Assembly (NCBI GenBank): GCA_029219465.1
Contig: JAQXTL010000014.1
Location: forward strand, 23,443 to 87,442
DNA: 64,000 nt
Origin: Methanobacteriaceae archaeon
GTDB taxonomy: Archaea; Methanobacteriota; Methanobacteria; Methanobacteriales; Methanobacteriaceae
Direction: 5' to 3'
The notes below the pieces were generated by a model. That model saw only the letters and a program-made list of their open reading frames with translations, did no database searches and was not told the DNA's origin. Position numbers and translations under genes: made by a program. Positions 27,705-36,931 of the stretch are shown in pieces. Positions within the stretch are counted from its first letter, which is position 1. Every line of letters starts with the position of its first letter.

Positions 27705-28130
27705 ATGGAAATAGATTATAAAGAAATTGCAATATATGCAGTTATTTTTCTCATTGTTCTAGTTGCTGCTCAACATCTAAGTGTTGTAGTTTCTGGAAGT
27801 ATGGAACCTGCTTTTTATAGAGGTGACATAGTATTAACAGAAAAATCAGACTTTTTAGGAATTCATGAGTTTAATGTTGATGATGTTCAAGTAGGCGATG
27901 TTGTTGTCTATAATGCAATTTGGTATGACCAGCCAGTTATCCACAGAATTATTGATATTAAGGATATTGATGGAACAACAATGTATCTGATTAAGGGGGA
28001 CAATAATAACGCTCCTGATCCATATTATGTTAAATCAAGTCAAATTACAGATAAAGTTGTTACAATAAACGGTAATTTGGTTGTTATTCCAAAAATTGGT
28101 TATCTTTCTATTTGGTTAAGAGGATTATAA
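27705..28130 (+). CDS. Archaeal type I signal peptidase (S26B)
   Basis: Membrane protease that removes signal peptides from exported proteins. 141 residues with one N-terminal membrane helix (about 8-28, IAIYAVIFLIVLVAAQHLSV), then the catalytic serine in VSGSMEPAF and the VIHRIIDI region, where archaeal and SipW-like enzymes use His instead of the bacterial catalytic Lys, and KGDNNNAPD. It probably processes the secreted proteins seen elsewhere in the window. ATG lies 6 bp after hemL with an overlapping AAGGTAATT site. Confidence 0.92.
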   Translation: MEIDYKEIAIYAVIFLIVLVAAQHLSVVVSGSMEPAFYRGDIVLTEKSDFLGIHEFNVDDVQVGDVVVYNAIWYDQPVIHRIIDIKDIDGTTMYLIKGDNNNAPDPYYVKSSQITDKVVTINGNLVVIPKIGYLSIWLRGL

Positions 28131-28149
28131 TTATTATTAAGGTGAGTTA

Positions 28150-29850
28150 ATGTATTTTGAAATCGAAAAACAAGCTATTGATGCTATTAATAAAGCATTA
28201 GATCAGTATGATGTAGATATTGATAGAAATTTTAAATTAGAATTTCCACCTAACCCAGATTTAGGTGATTTAGCAAGTACAATTGCTTTTGCACTTACTA
28301 AAAAATTAAGAACTTCCCCTCCGGAAGTTGCAAAAGATTTAGTTGAAAAAATTGAAGTGCCTGAAATTTTCTCTAAAGTCCAAAACTTCGGACCTTACGT
28401 TAATTTCTTCATTGACTATAGTAAATTTTCAAAATTATTATTGGAAAAAGTTGATGAAAACTATGGTCAGCTTCCAGCATACGGAGAAAAAATTGTTTTA
28501 GAACACACTTCTGCAAATCCAAATGGACCATTACACATTGGTCACATTAGAAACTCCATTTTCGGAGATTCACTTTCTAGACTTTTAAAATTAGCTGGAA
28601 GAGATGTTGTAACTCAATATTATGTAAATGATATGGGAAGACAAATAGCTATTATTGTTTGCGGTATTACTGAATGCGGTTTAAAAATCGAAGATTATGA
28701 AGGAGAAAAAATCGACCACAAAATCGGTAAATTATACTTCGATGCAAACAAAGCTGTTGAAGAAGATGAAGCATTAAATGCTAAAGTTGATGAATTAATC
28801 CAAAAATACGAAGAAGGAAGCGACGAAGAGTTAAACAAAGTCTTTGAAGATGTTGTATCCAAATGTATTTCCGGAATGAAAGAATCTCTTTTAAGAATGA
28901 ACATTGTCCATGATGACTTTGTATGGGAAGGACAATTCGTAAGAAGCGGTGAAGTCGATGGTCTTGTTGACTACATCCAAAAAGAAGGATTTGCTAGCCA
29001 AGAAGATGTAATGTTTATTGATTTAACTGAATTTAACATTGAAAAAGAATTTGTTCTTAGAAGATCCAACGGAACTTCCCTTTACTCAACCAGAGATTTA
29101 GCATATCACAAATATAAAGCTACTTTAGGTGACACTGTACTTGATATTTTAGGTTCAGACCACAAATTAGCTGCTAAACAAATCAAAGTAATCTTTGAAG
29201 AAATCTTCAGACAAACTGCTCCTGAAGTAATCTTTTACGAATTCATTACTCTTCCTGAAGGTTCAATGTCAACCAGAAGAGGTAAATTCGTTTCTGTTGA
29301 TGAATTAATTGATGAAGCTGTATCAAGAGCTTATGATGAAATTAAATCCAGAAACCCTGACTTAACTGAAGAAGAAATTGCACCAATGGCAGAAGATATT
29401 GGTGTTGGAGCTATTAGATTCTTTATTGCTAAATTATCCCCAGAAAAACACTTAACATTCAAATGGGATGAAGCATTAAGCTTTGAGAGAGGTTGTGCAT
29501 CTATTCAATACGCTCACGCAAGAGCATGCAAATTACTCTCAAAATCTGCTAAAGACATTTCTGCTTTAACTGTCAGCGATGACTGGGTACCTAATGAAAA
29601 TGAACAAGATTTAATTAGACAAATTGCTAAATTCCCACAAGTTGTTGAAGATTGTGCTAACAAACAAAGAGTTCACAATGTAACACAATACTGTCAAGAT
29701 TTAGCTGGTTCATTTAATAAATTCTACAAATCAGAACAAGTAATTGGATCTGATGTGGAAGACACCAGATTAATTTTAGTTGACAGAGCTAAAACTACAA
29801 TTAAAAATGCTTTAGATATTTTAGGTGTATGTGCACCTGAAAAAATGTAG
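28150..29850 (+). CDS. argS: Arginyl-tRNA synthetase
   Basis: Class I synthetase of 566 residues. The N-terminal ArgRS-specific additional domain is followed by the nucleotide-binding HIGH motif in GPLHIGHIRNS and a Rossmann fold; the KMSKS equivalent is the degenerate SMSTRRGKFV region, and the C-terminal anticodon-binding DALR-type helices end the protein. AAGGTGAG lies just before the ATG. Last gene of the cbiC-hemL-signal peptidase-argS run; it ends in a terminator directly before the insertion sequence. Confidence 0.97.
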   Translation: MYFEIEKQAIDAINKALDQYDVDIDRNFKLEFPPNPDLGDLASTIAFALTKKLRTSPPEVAKDLVEKIEVPEIFSKVQNFGPYVNFFIDYSKFSKLLLEKVDENYGQLPAYGEKIVLEHTSANPNGPLHIGHIRNSIFGDSLSRLLKLAGRDVVTQYYVNDMGRQIAIIVCGITECGLKIEDYEGEKIDHKIGKLYFDANKAVEEDEALNAKVDELIQKYEEGSDEELNKVFEDVVSKCISGMKESLLRMNIVHDDFVWEGQFVRSGEVDGLVDYIQKEGFASQEDVMFIDLTEFNIEKEFVLRRSNGTSLYSTRDLAYHKYKATLGDTVLDILGSDHKLAAKQIKVIFEEIFRQTAPEVIFYEFITLPEGSMSTRRGKFVSVDELIDEAVSRAYDEIKSRNPDLTEEEIAPMAEDIGVGAIRFFIAKLSPEKHLTFKWDEALSFERGCASIQYAHARACKLLSKSAKDISALTVSDDWVPNENEQDLIRQIAKFPQVVEDCANKQRVHNVTQYCQDLAGSFNKFYKSEQVIGSDVEDTRLILVDRAKTTIKNALDILGVCAPEKM

Positions 29851-29879
29851 ATGGGTTAATTAACTCATCTTTTTTTTTA
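29849..29879 (+). terminator. argS terminator
   Basis: AGATG-G-GTTAATTAAC-T-CATCT (29849-29870) folds into a hairpin with one mismatch and is followed by nine or ten T residues. The insertion sequence begins five bases after the T tract. Confidence 0.75.
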
Positions 29880-29884
29880 ATTTT

Positions 29885-31609
29885 GAGGATGTGACGCAAA
29901 ATTTTTAGTTGAATTTTTGTTTTTTTTTAATTTTTTTTTAATTTTTTCTTATTTTAATTGTTTTTTGTGTTTATTTCGTTGTATATTCTTTTTAGGTTGT
30001 GTCCGATTGTATATAGTTTGAATTCAGTGTTTGTGTTTTTTATTCCTGTTGTTGTGAATTCGTGGAGTTTCATGTTTTGTTTTATGTGTGCAAATGGTAG
30101 TTCTGCTGTTTTTGATCGTTTTTTGTAGATTTTTTGTGCCCAGTCTGTTTCCATTTTACGTTGCATTCTGATTTTGGAAGGGTTTCCATAGTCTTGAATT
30201 GTTCTGTAATTCTTTTTATCGCAGCATATTTCTTTCATAACACAATTTTTACATTCATTTGTCCAATAAGTTATTCTTTGTTTGTTTTTATATTCGTAAG
30301 TTCTTCTTCGATATAAAATTTCTCCTAAAGGACAGATATATGTTTCAATTTCTGCATCGTAAGTGAAATTATCTTTTTTGAATGGTTTTTCCCATAAATT
30401 GTACTTTTTTTCTTTTCTTGAGAGTTTTCTAGTGGATATATATCCATCTAAGCCTTTTTCTTCAAGATATGTTGTGTTTTCATCTGTGGAATATCCATTA
30501 TCAGCGCTGAATTGGAAATTTGATGGTAATTCATCGTAGATTTCGATTAAATTTGATTCTAATTGTTCTATTGATGGAATTAGTTCGAAATGGTCTGTTG
30601 GATTTTGTGTAATGTATGATGAAAGTATTATTCCTTTATATTCGTCCACAATGATTTGTGCATTGTAATCCCATTCCCATTTGCCTTTTTTATTCTTCAT
30701 CAAACGAGCATCAGGGTCGTTGATGCTAATTACGTCTTTTGGTGATTCTTTTACTTTTTCTTCGAGTTTATCGAGTTTTTTTAAAACTTTTTTTGGATTT
30801 TTTTCTGCTTGTTTTAAAAGATTTAAACTTGAAGAACGTAATTTATCTTTATTTCTATTGTTTTTAGAAGATTTTTGGATTTCTTTTACTGTTTCTTTGA
30901 ATTTTTCTTTGTCTGTTAATGATTCTGGGACTGAATTTCCAGATTCATCTTCAAGTTCTTCATCTTCTTTTTGATCAAGTTCAATACTTTTTTTGAGGTG
31001 TTTTTTCATGATTTTGATTTGGTTTTCATCGGTTAATTTATTGATGGATGTTTTTGCTTTGATTTTTGTTCCATCTAAGCTCACATGATGGATTTTGATT
31101 AAATCATTTTCTTTTGCAATTTTAATGGTTGTTTTGAATGCTTCGTCGATTAAATCAGTATAATCGACTTTAAATCGTGCTATTGTCCTGTATGATGGTT
31201 TTTCCATTGCTGCAAGATACATATATGCAATGTCTGTTCTTGTTTTTCTTTCTATTTCTCTTGAAGACAATCCACCATCAAATACACTCATTAAAATGAG
31301 TCTGAGCAATAATTCTCGTGGATAAGCAAATTCACCAGGCTTTCCACGAAATTCCTGGTTTGCTTTCGAACAATCAATTAAATCAACCACATTTTTAATA
31401 AAATAGCAAGGATGATCTTCAGGAATCAAATTTCGCAAGTCCATAGGGACCAACATTGTCTGATTTATATTATCATCTTTTAAAACCATGAATAAAACAA
31501 CCATAAATATTAATATCTATAATAAACGATTGTACTTCATAGTATATAAAATTAAAGAAAAATAAAACAATTAAAATTAGAAAAAATTGTGACTTCGTGT
31601 CACATCCTC
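29885..31609 (-). mobile_element. IS1182-like insertion sequence, complete
   Basis: A 1725-bp element bounded by imperfect inverted repeats: GAGGATGTGACGC (29885-29897) and the complement of GTGTCACATCCTC (31597-31609), 12 of 13 matching. It carries one transposase gene on the minus strand. Just inside the right end, GTGAC and GTCAC around TTCGT (31590-31604) add a small hairpin. The flanks are T-rich (TTTT on both sides), so a 4-bp target duplication is possible but not provable. Its first 138 bp recur without a difference at 63863-64000. It landed between the converging argS and a hypothetical gene, harming neither. Confidence 0.9.
29954..31504 (-). CDS. IS1182-family DDE transposase
   Basis: A 516-residue transposase. 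The N-terminal DUF772-type domain includes DLRNLIPEDHP and YPRELLLRLILMSVFDGGLSSREI. The catalytic DDE triad candidates are Asp in HVSLDGTKIKAK, Asp in FSADNGYSTD and Glu in TAELPFAHIKQNM. A charged Lys/Glu-rich insert of about 90 residues sits between the first two. A Cys cluster (CPLGE, then CKNCVMKEICC) precedes the third, typical of the family. A second in-frame ATG is at 31489. The frame is intact, so this copy may be active. Confidence 0.9.
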   Translation of the reverse strand: MVVLFMVLKDDNINQTMLVPMDLRNLIPEDHPCYFIKNVVDLIDCSKANQEFRGKPGEFAYPRELLLRLILMSVFDGGLSSREIERKTRTDIAYMYLAAMEKPSYRTIARFKVDYTDLIDEAFKTTIKIAKENDLIKIHHVSLDGTKIKAKTSINKLTDENQIKIMKKHLKKSIELDQKEDEELEDESGNSVPESLTDKEKFKETVKEIQKSSKNNRNKDKLRSSSLNLLKQAEKNPKKVLKKLDKLEEKVKESPKDVISINDPDARLMKNKKGKWEWDYNAQIIVDEYKGIILSSYITQNPTDHFELIPSIEQLESNLIEIYDELPSNFQFSADNGYSTDENTTYLEEKGLDGYISTRKLSRKEKKYNLWEKPFKKDNFTYDAEIETYICPLGEILYRRRTYEYKNKQRITYWTNECKNCVMKEICCDKKNYRTIQDYGNPSKIRMQRKMETDWAQKIYKKRSKTAELPFAHIKQNMKLHEFTTTGIKNTNTEFKLYTIGHNLKRIYNEINTKNN

Positions 31610-31640
31610 TTTTTTTTAAAAATAGAATAAAAAATGGAAT

Positions 31641-32111
31641 TTATTTATTTAATTTATAACTTCCATCTTCAACAATATATTTTGGGACAATTATTTTAAA
31701 AGAACGGATAATATTCAAATAGAAATCATCAAGTTCTCTGTCCGCGTAAGGGTATGTGAATTCAAAGATGTATAAATTGCTGTCTTTTACATATAAGAAT
31801 TCATTACGTCTCATTTCATTTTCACCGTCGGAAAATGAAGAAACAATCATATAGTAAATATCATCATTTATTGGAATAAAATCAGACATTACTATATCGA
31901 TTTTAGGATTATTTTCAATATTTTTTTCAATGTCTTCTTTGATTGCTGGAAGTCCTACCAATGTAGGGGTGGTTGAGAATTTAATGGACATTGGAATCTT
32001 GGTATTTACAAGATATAAGTCATTAAATTCATCTTTTGTGTTAACAGCTTCAAAATCTTCCGGCATTAGAAGAGTTGAAAAACCATTACTAAACATAGTC
32101 ATATTTATCAC
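31641..32111 (-). CDS. Conserved hypothetical protein
   Basis: A 156-residue protein I do not recognise. It has no signal peptide or membrane helix; it alternates strands and acidic loops and ends in basic residues. It follows gltX directly: the GTG of its longest frame overlaps the gltX stop (TAGTG), and an ATG at 32102 is an alternative start. Probably cotranscribed with gltX; nothing in the sequence ties it to tRNA charging. The insertion sequence begins 31 bp beyond its stop. Confidence 0.72.
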   Translation of the reverse strand: MINMTMFSNGFSTLLMPEDFEAVNTKDEFNDLYLVNTKIPMSIKFSTTPTLVGLPAIKEDIEKNIENNPKIDIVMSDFIPINDDIYYMIVSSFSDGENEMRRNEFLYVKDSNLYIFEFTYPYADRELDDFYLNIIRSFKIIVPKYIVEDGSYKLNK

Positions 32112-33781
32112 TATTTGTGTGCATAGTAGAATACTAATTCATCGTCTTTGATTTCATCCAAACGAGCAAATCCTACTCTTTCAAACTGAACAATGTCTCC
32201 AACTTCTAAATCGTTAAGTGCAATTTCACCAAGACCAGTTTTTACAGATGCATCATCCATAACAATTTTAACGTTTACATTTTCTTTGGTTGGTACCCAT
32301 TGGATGATTCTAGCTTTTATATCTCTTGCCTCTTCAAATGAAGTTGAATGATAGTTTACATCTTCACCAGCTATTTCAACGTTAACAGCATCCATTAATC
32401 TGAAAAGTCCATCAGCATAATCTGCTTTTGCAATGTATGCACTGCCGTCGAATGAAAGTAATCTGTTTCCTCTGTCCATATGATCTGCGTGAAGTGGTCT
32501 TTCGATAGTTACGTCTCCATCTTCATATCCGTTAACGCTAACTTCTACAGGTTCTTCACAGAAGAAATATCTGTTAGCTATTGGTTCTACAAAGTTACGG
32601 TTTAAACCATAAATCTTTTTCCAGCTGATAGCAGAATCAGCCATTTTAACACCAATTTCGGTAATTAAGTTGTAAATGGTTCTTGGATCAATTCCTCTTC
32701 TTGCAATAGCTCTTAAGGTTCCAAGTCTAGGGTCGTCCCATCCACTGTAGGTTCCATCTTCAATTCCAGCCATTGCTTTTGAGGTACTAAGAGCAATATC
32801 TTCCATTTTAAGTCTTCCGTAATGGATGAATTCCGGTAAGTCCCATTCCATGTGGTCGTATAAGTATTTTTGTTTTTCACTGTTTGCTAAATGGTCTTTA
32901 CCTCTTAAAACATGAGTCATTCCCATTAAATGGTCATCTACAGATACAGAGAAGTTCATCATAGGATATATTCTGTATTTGGTTCCCATACGTGGGTGTT
33001 CTTCGTCAACTAATCTCATAGCAACCCAGTCACGAATAGCAGGGTTTTTGTGGTTAATGTCTGTTTTTACACGAAGAACTGCTTCACCCGCTTGCATGGT
33101 GTCAAATTTTTCCCATAATGCAAGGTTTTCTTCTACACTGTTGTCTCTACATGGACAAGGTTTGCAGTTGTCTTTAAGTTCTTTAAATGTCGCACCATCA
33201 CAGGTACACATGTATGCAGCACCTTTTTCGATTAATTGACGTGCGTAATCATAATAAATCTCAAATCTGTCAGACTGATAGATGATTTCATCAGGATTAA
33301 TTCCTAACCATGCTAAGTCTTCAGGAATCATTTCATAAGCAGGTTCAAATACTCTTTTTGGATCAGTATCTTCGATTCTTAAGATTAATTTACCGTTGTG
33401 TCTTTTTACATACTCAGCGTTAGGAACAGCTGCTCTGGAGTGTCCAATATGTAATGGTCCACTTGGGTTTGGAGCAAAACGCAATACAATGTTTTCATGA
33501 GTTCCTGGAAGCTCTTGAAGTCCTACTTCTTTAGCTTTTGGTTTTTTCTCTTCAACTTCTACACCGTATTTTTTCATTTCACTTGCCTGTTCTTCAGCTG
33601 ATAAAGCATTTACCTGAGCTACGATTTTACCAGCTAACGGTCCAATTTCTTTAGCTTTACTTCTAAGTTCTTCTTCATTTGCCATGATTGAACCTATAAC
33701 AGCACCAGGATTTGCACTTCCTTTATGTTTAGCTGCATTTAATAAAGCATATTTAAAAACAATTTTTTCTAAATCATTCAT
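32111..33781 (-). CDS. gltX: Glutamyl-tRNA synthetase, archaeal type
   Basis: Class I synthetase of 556 residues. HIGH motif FAPNPSGPLHIGHSRA about 102-117, with an archaeal/eukaryal-type N-terminal helical extension of about 95 residues before it; a Cys-rich zinc segment CTCDGATFKELKDNCKPCPC; a KMSKS-like LSTSKAM; and an all-beta C-terminal anticodon domain, which distinguishes it from the bacterial form. In archaea Glu-tRNA(Gln) made by this enzyme is amidated by GatDE. Downstream hypothetical gene overlaps its stop. Confidence 0.96.
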   Translation of the reverse strand: MNDLEKIVFKYALLNAAKHKGSANPGAVIGSIMANEEELRSKAKEIGPLAGKIVAQVNALSAEEQASEMKKYGVEVEEKKPKAKEVGLQELPGTHENIVLRFAPNPSGPLHIGHSRAAVPNAEYVKRHNGKLILRIEDTDPKRVFEPAYEMIPEDLAWLGINPDEIIYQSDRFEIYYDYARQLIEKGAAYMCTCDGATFKELKDNCKPCPCRDNSVEENLALWEKFDTMQAGEAVLRVKTDINHKNPAIRDWVAMRLVDEEHPRMGTKYRIYPMMNFSVSVDDHLMGMTHVLRGKDHLANSEKQKYLYDHMEWDLPEFIHYGRLKMEDIALSTSKAMAGIEDGTYSGWDDPRLGTLRAIARRGIDPRTIYNLITEIGVKMADSAISWKKIYGLNRNFVEPIANRYFFCEEPVEVSVNGYEDGDVTIERPLHADHMDRGNRLLSFDGSAYIAKADYADGLFRLMDAVNVEIAGEDVNYHSTSFEEARDIKARIIQWVPTKENVNVKIVMDDASVKTGLGEIALNDLEVGDIVQFERVGFARLDEIKDDELVFYYAHK

Positions 33782-33885
33782 TTAATCATCACAATTTAAT
33801 TAATTAACTTAAAAAATAGCATTATTATTTATCTAATTGCGAATATATAAATATTAGTAAGAGTAGTTTAAAATAAGTGAATATT

Positions 33886-34878
33886 ATGATTAATAAAGCA
33901 AAGCAATATATTGAAAATGACGATTATGAAAAAGCTATTAAACTTGCCCGTAAAAGACATTCAAAGGATGATATTACTAATTACCTTGAAATTTTGGATT
34001 TATTAATCAATAAAGATTATCTTCCTGCTTTAGAAGAAAAAGGACTTTATTATCAGTTTTATGATAAAAATCATGATGATGGGGATTATGGTGAAAAATA
34101 TTTTGATAAATACTTAAATAAACAGCCTAAATCTGTAAATGTAATATGTGATAAGGCAATGTCCAGACTAAATAAGCAGGATTATGAATCAGCACTTGAA
34201 TTAATGGATAATGCTTATAAAAACTATTCTTCTTATTCTAAAAAAGAAAAGCCACGTATTTTAAAAAGTGAAATATTAATTGGGAAAGTGGAGATTTTAC
34301 TTAAGCAAAAAAGATACGATGATGCTTTAGTATTTATTAAAAGCTATGAAAATCAGTTTGATTCAACTCAAAAATCTGATTTGTACATGGGCCAAATTCT
34401 TCAAAAAACAGGTAAAAATGAACAGGCACTTATGTATTTGAATAAATCATTACTTGAAGAAGACACTCTTATTGGATTTAATGCAAAAGGTGATGCATTA
34501 TATGAACTTGGCAGATACAAAGATGCTCTAAAAGAATATAATTATTGTCTTAACTATGAAAGTAAAGTTGATGATTTGGAACTTATTACAAATTTTAACT
34601 ACAAATCTGCATATTGCTGTTTAAATCTTGGCGATGAAAGTGAAGCTATTAAATATCTAAACAAAACAATTCACATGTTAAATGAACATGGAAGACTTCC
34701 AAGAGATATTGAAGCTATTTATCAAAAATGCTCATTTGAAAAAGAAAGGATCTTAAAAAAAGGCAATGTGGAAGATGTTGAATTTAGAAAAAATAAATTC
34801 TTTTCTACTAAAACAACTTTAATCATTTTTGGTGTTGTTTTGGTGTTGTTTTTCATTTTAAAAATTTTGGGCTATTAA
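33886..34878 (+). CDS. TPR-repeat protein with C-terminal membrane anchor
   Basis: About 330 residues. Several degenerate tetratricopeptide helices are visible: IENDDYEKAIKLARK, LNKQDYESALELMDNAY, KQKRYDDALVFIKSY, KTGKNEQALMYLNKSL, LGRYKDALKEYNYCL and LGDESEAIKYLNKTI. A single hydrophobic helix at the very C-terminus (TTLIIFGVVLVLFFILKIL) anchors it in the membrane, leaving the TPRs probably cytoplasmic. This fits a scaffold for protein contacts; partners are unknown. ATG 33886 is preferred over GTG 33877; a TATA-like TATATAAATATT about 33843 puts the transcript start near it. Confidence 0.83.
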   Translation: MINKAKQYIENDDYEKAIKLARKRHSKDDITNYLEILDLLINKDYLPALEEKGLYYQFYDKNHDDGDYGEKYFDKYLNKQPKSVNVICDKAMSRLNKQDYESALELMDNAYKNYSSYSKKEKPRILKSEILIGKVEILLKQKRYDDALVFIKSYENQFDSTQKSDLYMGQILQKTGKNEQALMYLNKSLLEEDTLIGFNAKGDALYELGRYKDALKEYNYCLNYESKVDDLELITNFNYKSAYCCLNLGDESEAIKYLNKTIHMLNEHGRLPRDIEAIYQKCSFEKERILKKGNVEDVEFRKNKFFSTKTTLIIFGVVLVLFFILKILGY

Positions 34879-35017
34879 TTGGTGTATTTGCATTGTCTGG
34901 TATGCATGTTAATGTAAATATTTCAATATTTTTTATATTTTTTGTGTTTTACCCTAATCTTTATTATATATTAATTACATAATTATTCATACTATCAAAA
35001 ATAAACTTGGTGTAGAT

Positions 35018-36598
35018 ATGGTTAAATATGTAAATTATGTATTATTAGCTGTTTTAATGATGATACTATCATTATCTTCTGTTTGCGCTGCAGATGGGGA
35101 CATTAATGATAATTTAACATCTACATCAGATATTAATGAATTAATTACTGATTCTTCTATTGATTTAGTTGAAATTGAGGATGTTGACATCTTACAACAT
35201 GAAATCAATGATAATAATGTAATTTATGATAATGATCAAGTTGATATCTCTGAAATTAATTCTAATAATGTTAGTTTTACTGATTCTATTATTGATGATG
35301 CTAATGATGAACAAGTAATATGTACTGTTGATAGTGTATATAATAATTATACTGTTATTTGTAATTCTAGTTACACTGAGCCTCAAGATGTAAGTAGTTC
35401 TATTTTTAATAATGATGTATCAAACAATGTTTTAACTTATGATGTATCTGATGATACAAGTGATGTTGTTGATGATACTGTTGTTATTGTTGATTGTAGT
35501 AACATGACTGTAGTTAATGATAATGTTATTGTTGTTGATTGTAGTGATGTAACTATTGTTGATGATGACAACAATATGTGTTCAATACATACTAATGCTA
35601 ACTATGGTAATGATGTTGTTGGTGTTGGTAAACATAATTCATATTTGCTATCTGTTGATGCTATTGATATTGGTTATAGTATTATGTGTATTAAGATTGA
35701 TAAATGTAATATATCTTTATTGCCTACTAATGTTATTGGTGTATCAAATACTAAATTATGTATTTGTGATGTTAATGCAGTTGATGGTAATAATGTTTCA
35801 AATTCATTTAGTGCAGATAAACTATATATTATAATTAAATGTATTTGTGGTAATAACTGCTCATATTTGAATAATATATCTAAACTTAATAATTCAGCTA
35901 TTGGTACTAATAATATTAGTCAATCTGCTGATGACGTATTGCCTAATGTTACTGATGTGGATAATACTAATGATGGTAATGCTAATAGTAATGCTAATTA
36001 TGTTCAATCTTCAGATTCTAGTGATGTTAATATTAATAATATTACTTCAAGTAATGGTGGTATTTGTAGTAATATTATTAATGTATTATTGCATAGTGGT
36101 GTTGCCAAATTTGACATTGTTAAACTTAGTGTATTTGATACTATTTGCCCTATCCCTATTGGTGATTTTACAGGCATTTCTTCAAATGATAATTTGGTAG
36201 TATATTTGGCCTATGAAAATTACACTCTAATCAGTACTATTCTGGATAAATTCACTTCAATTATTCAAAATGAAGTTTCATCCTCTAGTTTTATGGGTGT
36301 GGTTAAACCAGACTATATTGCTATAGCTAGTGATACTGTAATTTTTGATAAAAAAGCAGATCTAACTGGTGAGGTGACGAGATCAATTGTCAGTGATGTT
36401 GGTGGGACGCGACATATTTTAGATTTATCTAAATTTAAGGAAATCAACATATATTTTGATGTTGTTAAACATAAAAGTGTTGCCAAGTTCCTTTGGGACT
36501 ACAAGTTTAGTTCTACGATACCTGATAAACTCACAGTTAATACATTGGATCGAAATATTCCATCTGCTGGTATAACTGCTGATATGGATATGCGGTAA
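35018..36598 (+). CDS. Secreted Cys/Asn/Asp-rich surface protein
   Basis: A 526-residue exported protein that I do not recognise. The signal peptide spans about 1-25 (YVLLAVLMMILSLSSVCAA). The mature part to about residue 360 is low-complexity, rich in Asp, Asn, Val and Ser, with roughly 15-20 cysteines, often in pairs such as CICD and CICGNNC. Residues about 155-186 hold a 16-residue tandem repeat around VIVDCSNMTVVNDN. The last about 150 residues look folded and contain KFKEINIYFDVVKHKSVAKF. No C-terminal membrane anchor is visible, and a reading frame one base off continues briefly past the stop, so truncation by frameshift is possible. Likely a cell-envelope protein. Confidence 0.72.
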   Translation: MVKYVNYVLLAVLMMILSLSSVCAADGDINDNLTSTSDINELITDSSIDLVEIEDVDILQHEINDNNVIYDNDQVDISEINSNNVSFTDSIIDDANDEQVICTVDSVYNNYTVICNSSYTEPQDVSSSIFNNDVSNNVLTYDVSDDTSDVVDDTVVIVDCSNMTVVNDNVIVVDCSDVTIVDDDNNMCSIHTNANYGNDVVGVGKHNSYLLSVDAIDIGYSIMCIKIDKCNISLLPTNVIGVSNTKLCICDVNAVDGNNVSNSFSADKLYIIIKCICGNNCSYLNNISKLNNSAIGTNNISQSADDVLPNVTDVDNTNDGNANSNANYVQSSDSSDVNINNITSSNGGICSNIINVLLHSGVAKFDIVKLSVFDTICPIPIGDFTGISSNDNLVVYLAYENYTLISTILDKFTSIIQNEVSSSSFMGVVKPDYIAIASDTVIFDKKADLTGEVTRSIVSDVGGTRHILDLSKFKEINIYFDVVKHKSVAKFLWDYKFSSTIPDKLTVNTLDRNIPSAGITADMDMR

Positions 36599-36931
36599 AA
36601 AACCGTTTGCCAGTATTAATGTAACTGGTCTGTAAGTATTTTTGTAACTATAATTGGTGAAATACATTATATGCTAATTAGTTTGTCTTTTGGATTTTAT
36701 AATCTAATTAAAACAAGATATTTGGTATTTTGAGGTGTATTTGGCTATTATTTGTGCAAATTATTGATATATTTAGTTTGTATTAGCTCATGCAAGAAAC
36801 TATTTTTAAAGCTAATAATTCATTAATTTAATTGCAATTCTCGTTTTTTATAAATAAATTCTTATTTCAAGAATAATACTAATAACATTAAACACTATAA
36901 ATAATATTTAGAAATTTATTTTGTGATTTTA
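36599..36931. other. gene-free spacer
   Basis: No convincing gene. TATTAGCT (36781-36788) and AGCTAATA (36810-36817) form an 8-bp stem with a 21-nt loop but without a T tract. The end holds a TATA-like CTATAAATAAT near 36895 for the aldo/keto reductase gene. Confidence 0.5.

Noticed and set aside
29885..31609. Target-site duplication of the IS
   Set aside because: Both flanks are T runs, so TTTT on each side cannot be told from background.
35192..36200. Alternative-frame and minus-strand frames within the secreted protein gene
   Set aside because: They arise from the repetitive GAT/GTT/AAT codons; only the long frame has a signal peptide and clean start.
36599..36760. Continuation of the Cys-rich protein in other frames
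   Set aside because: Only about 15 codons continue before a stop in the shifted frame; too short to call a frameshift firmly.
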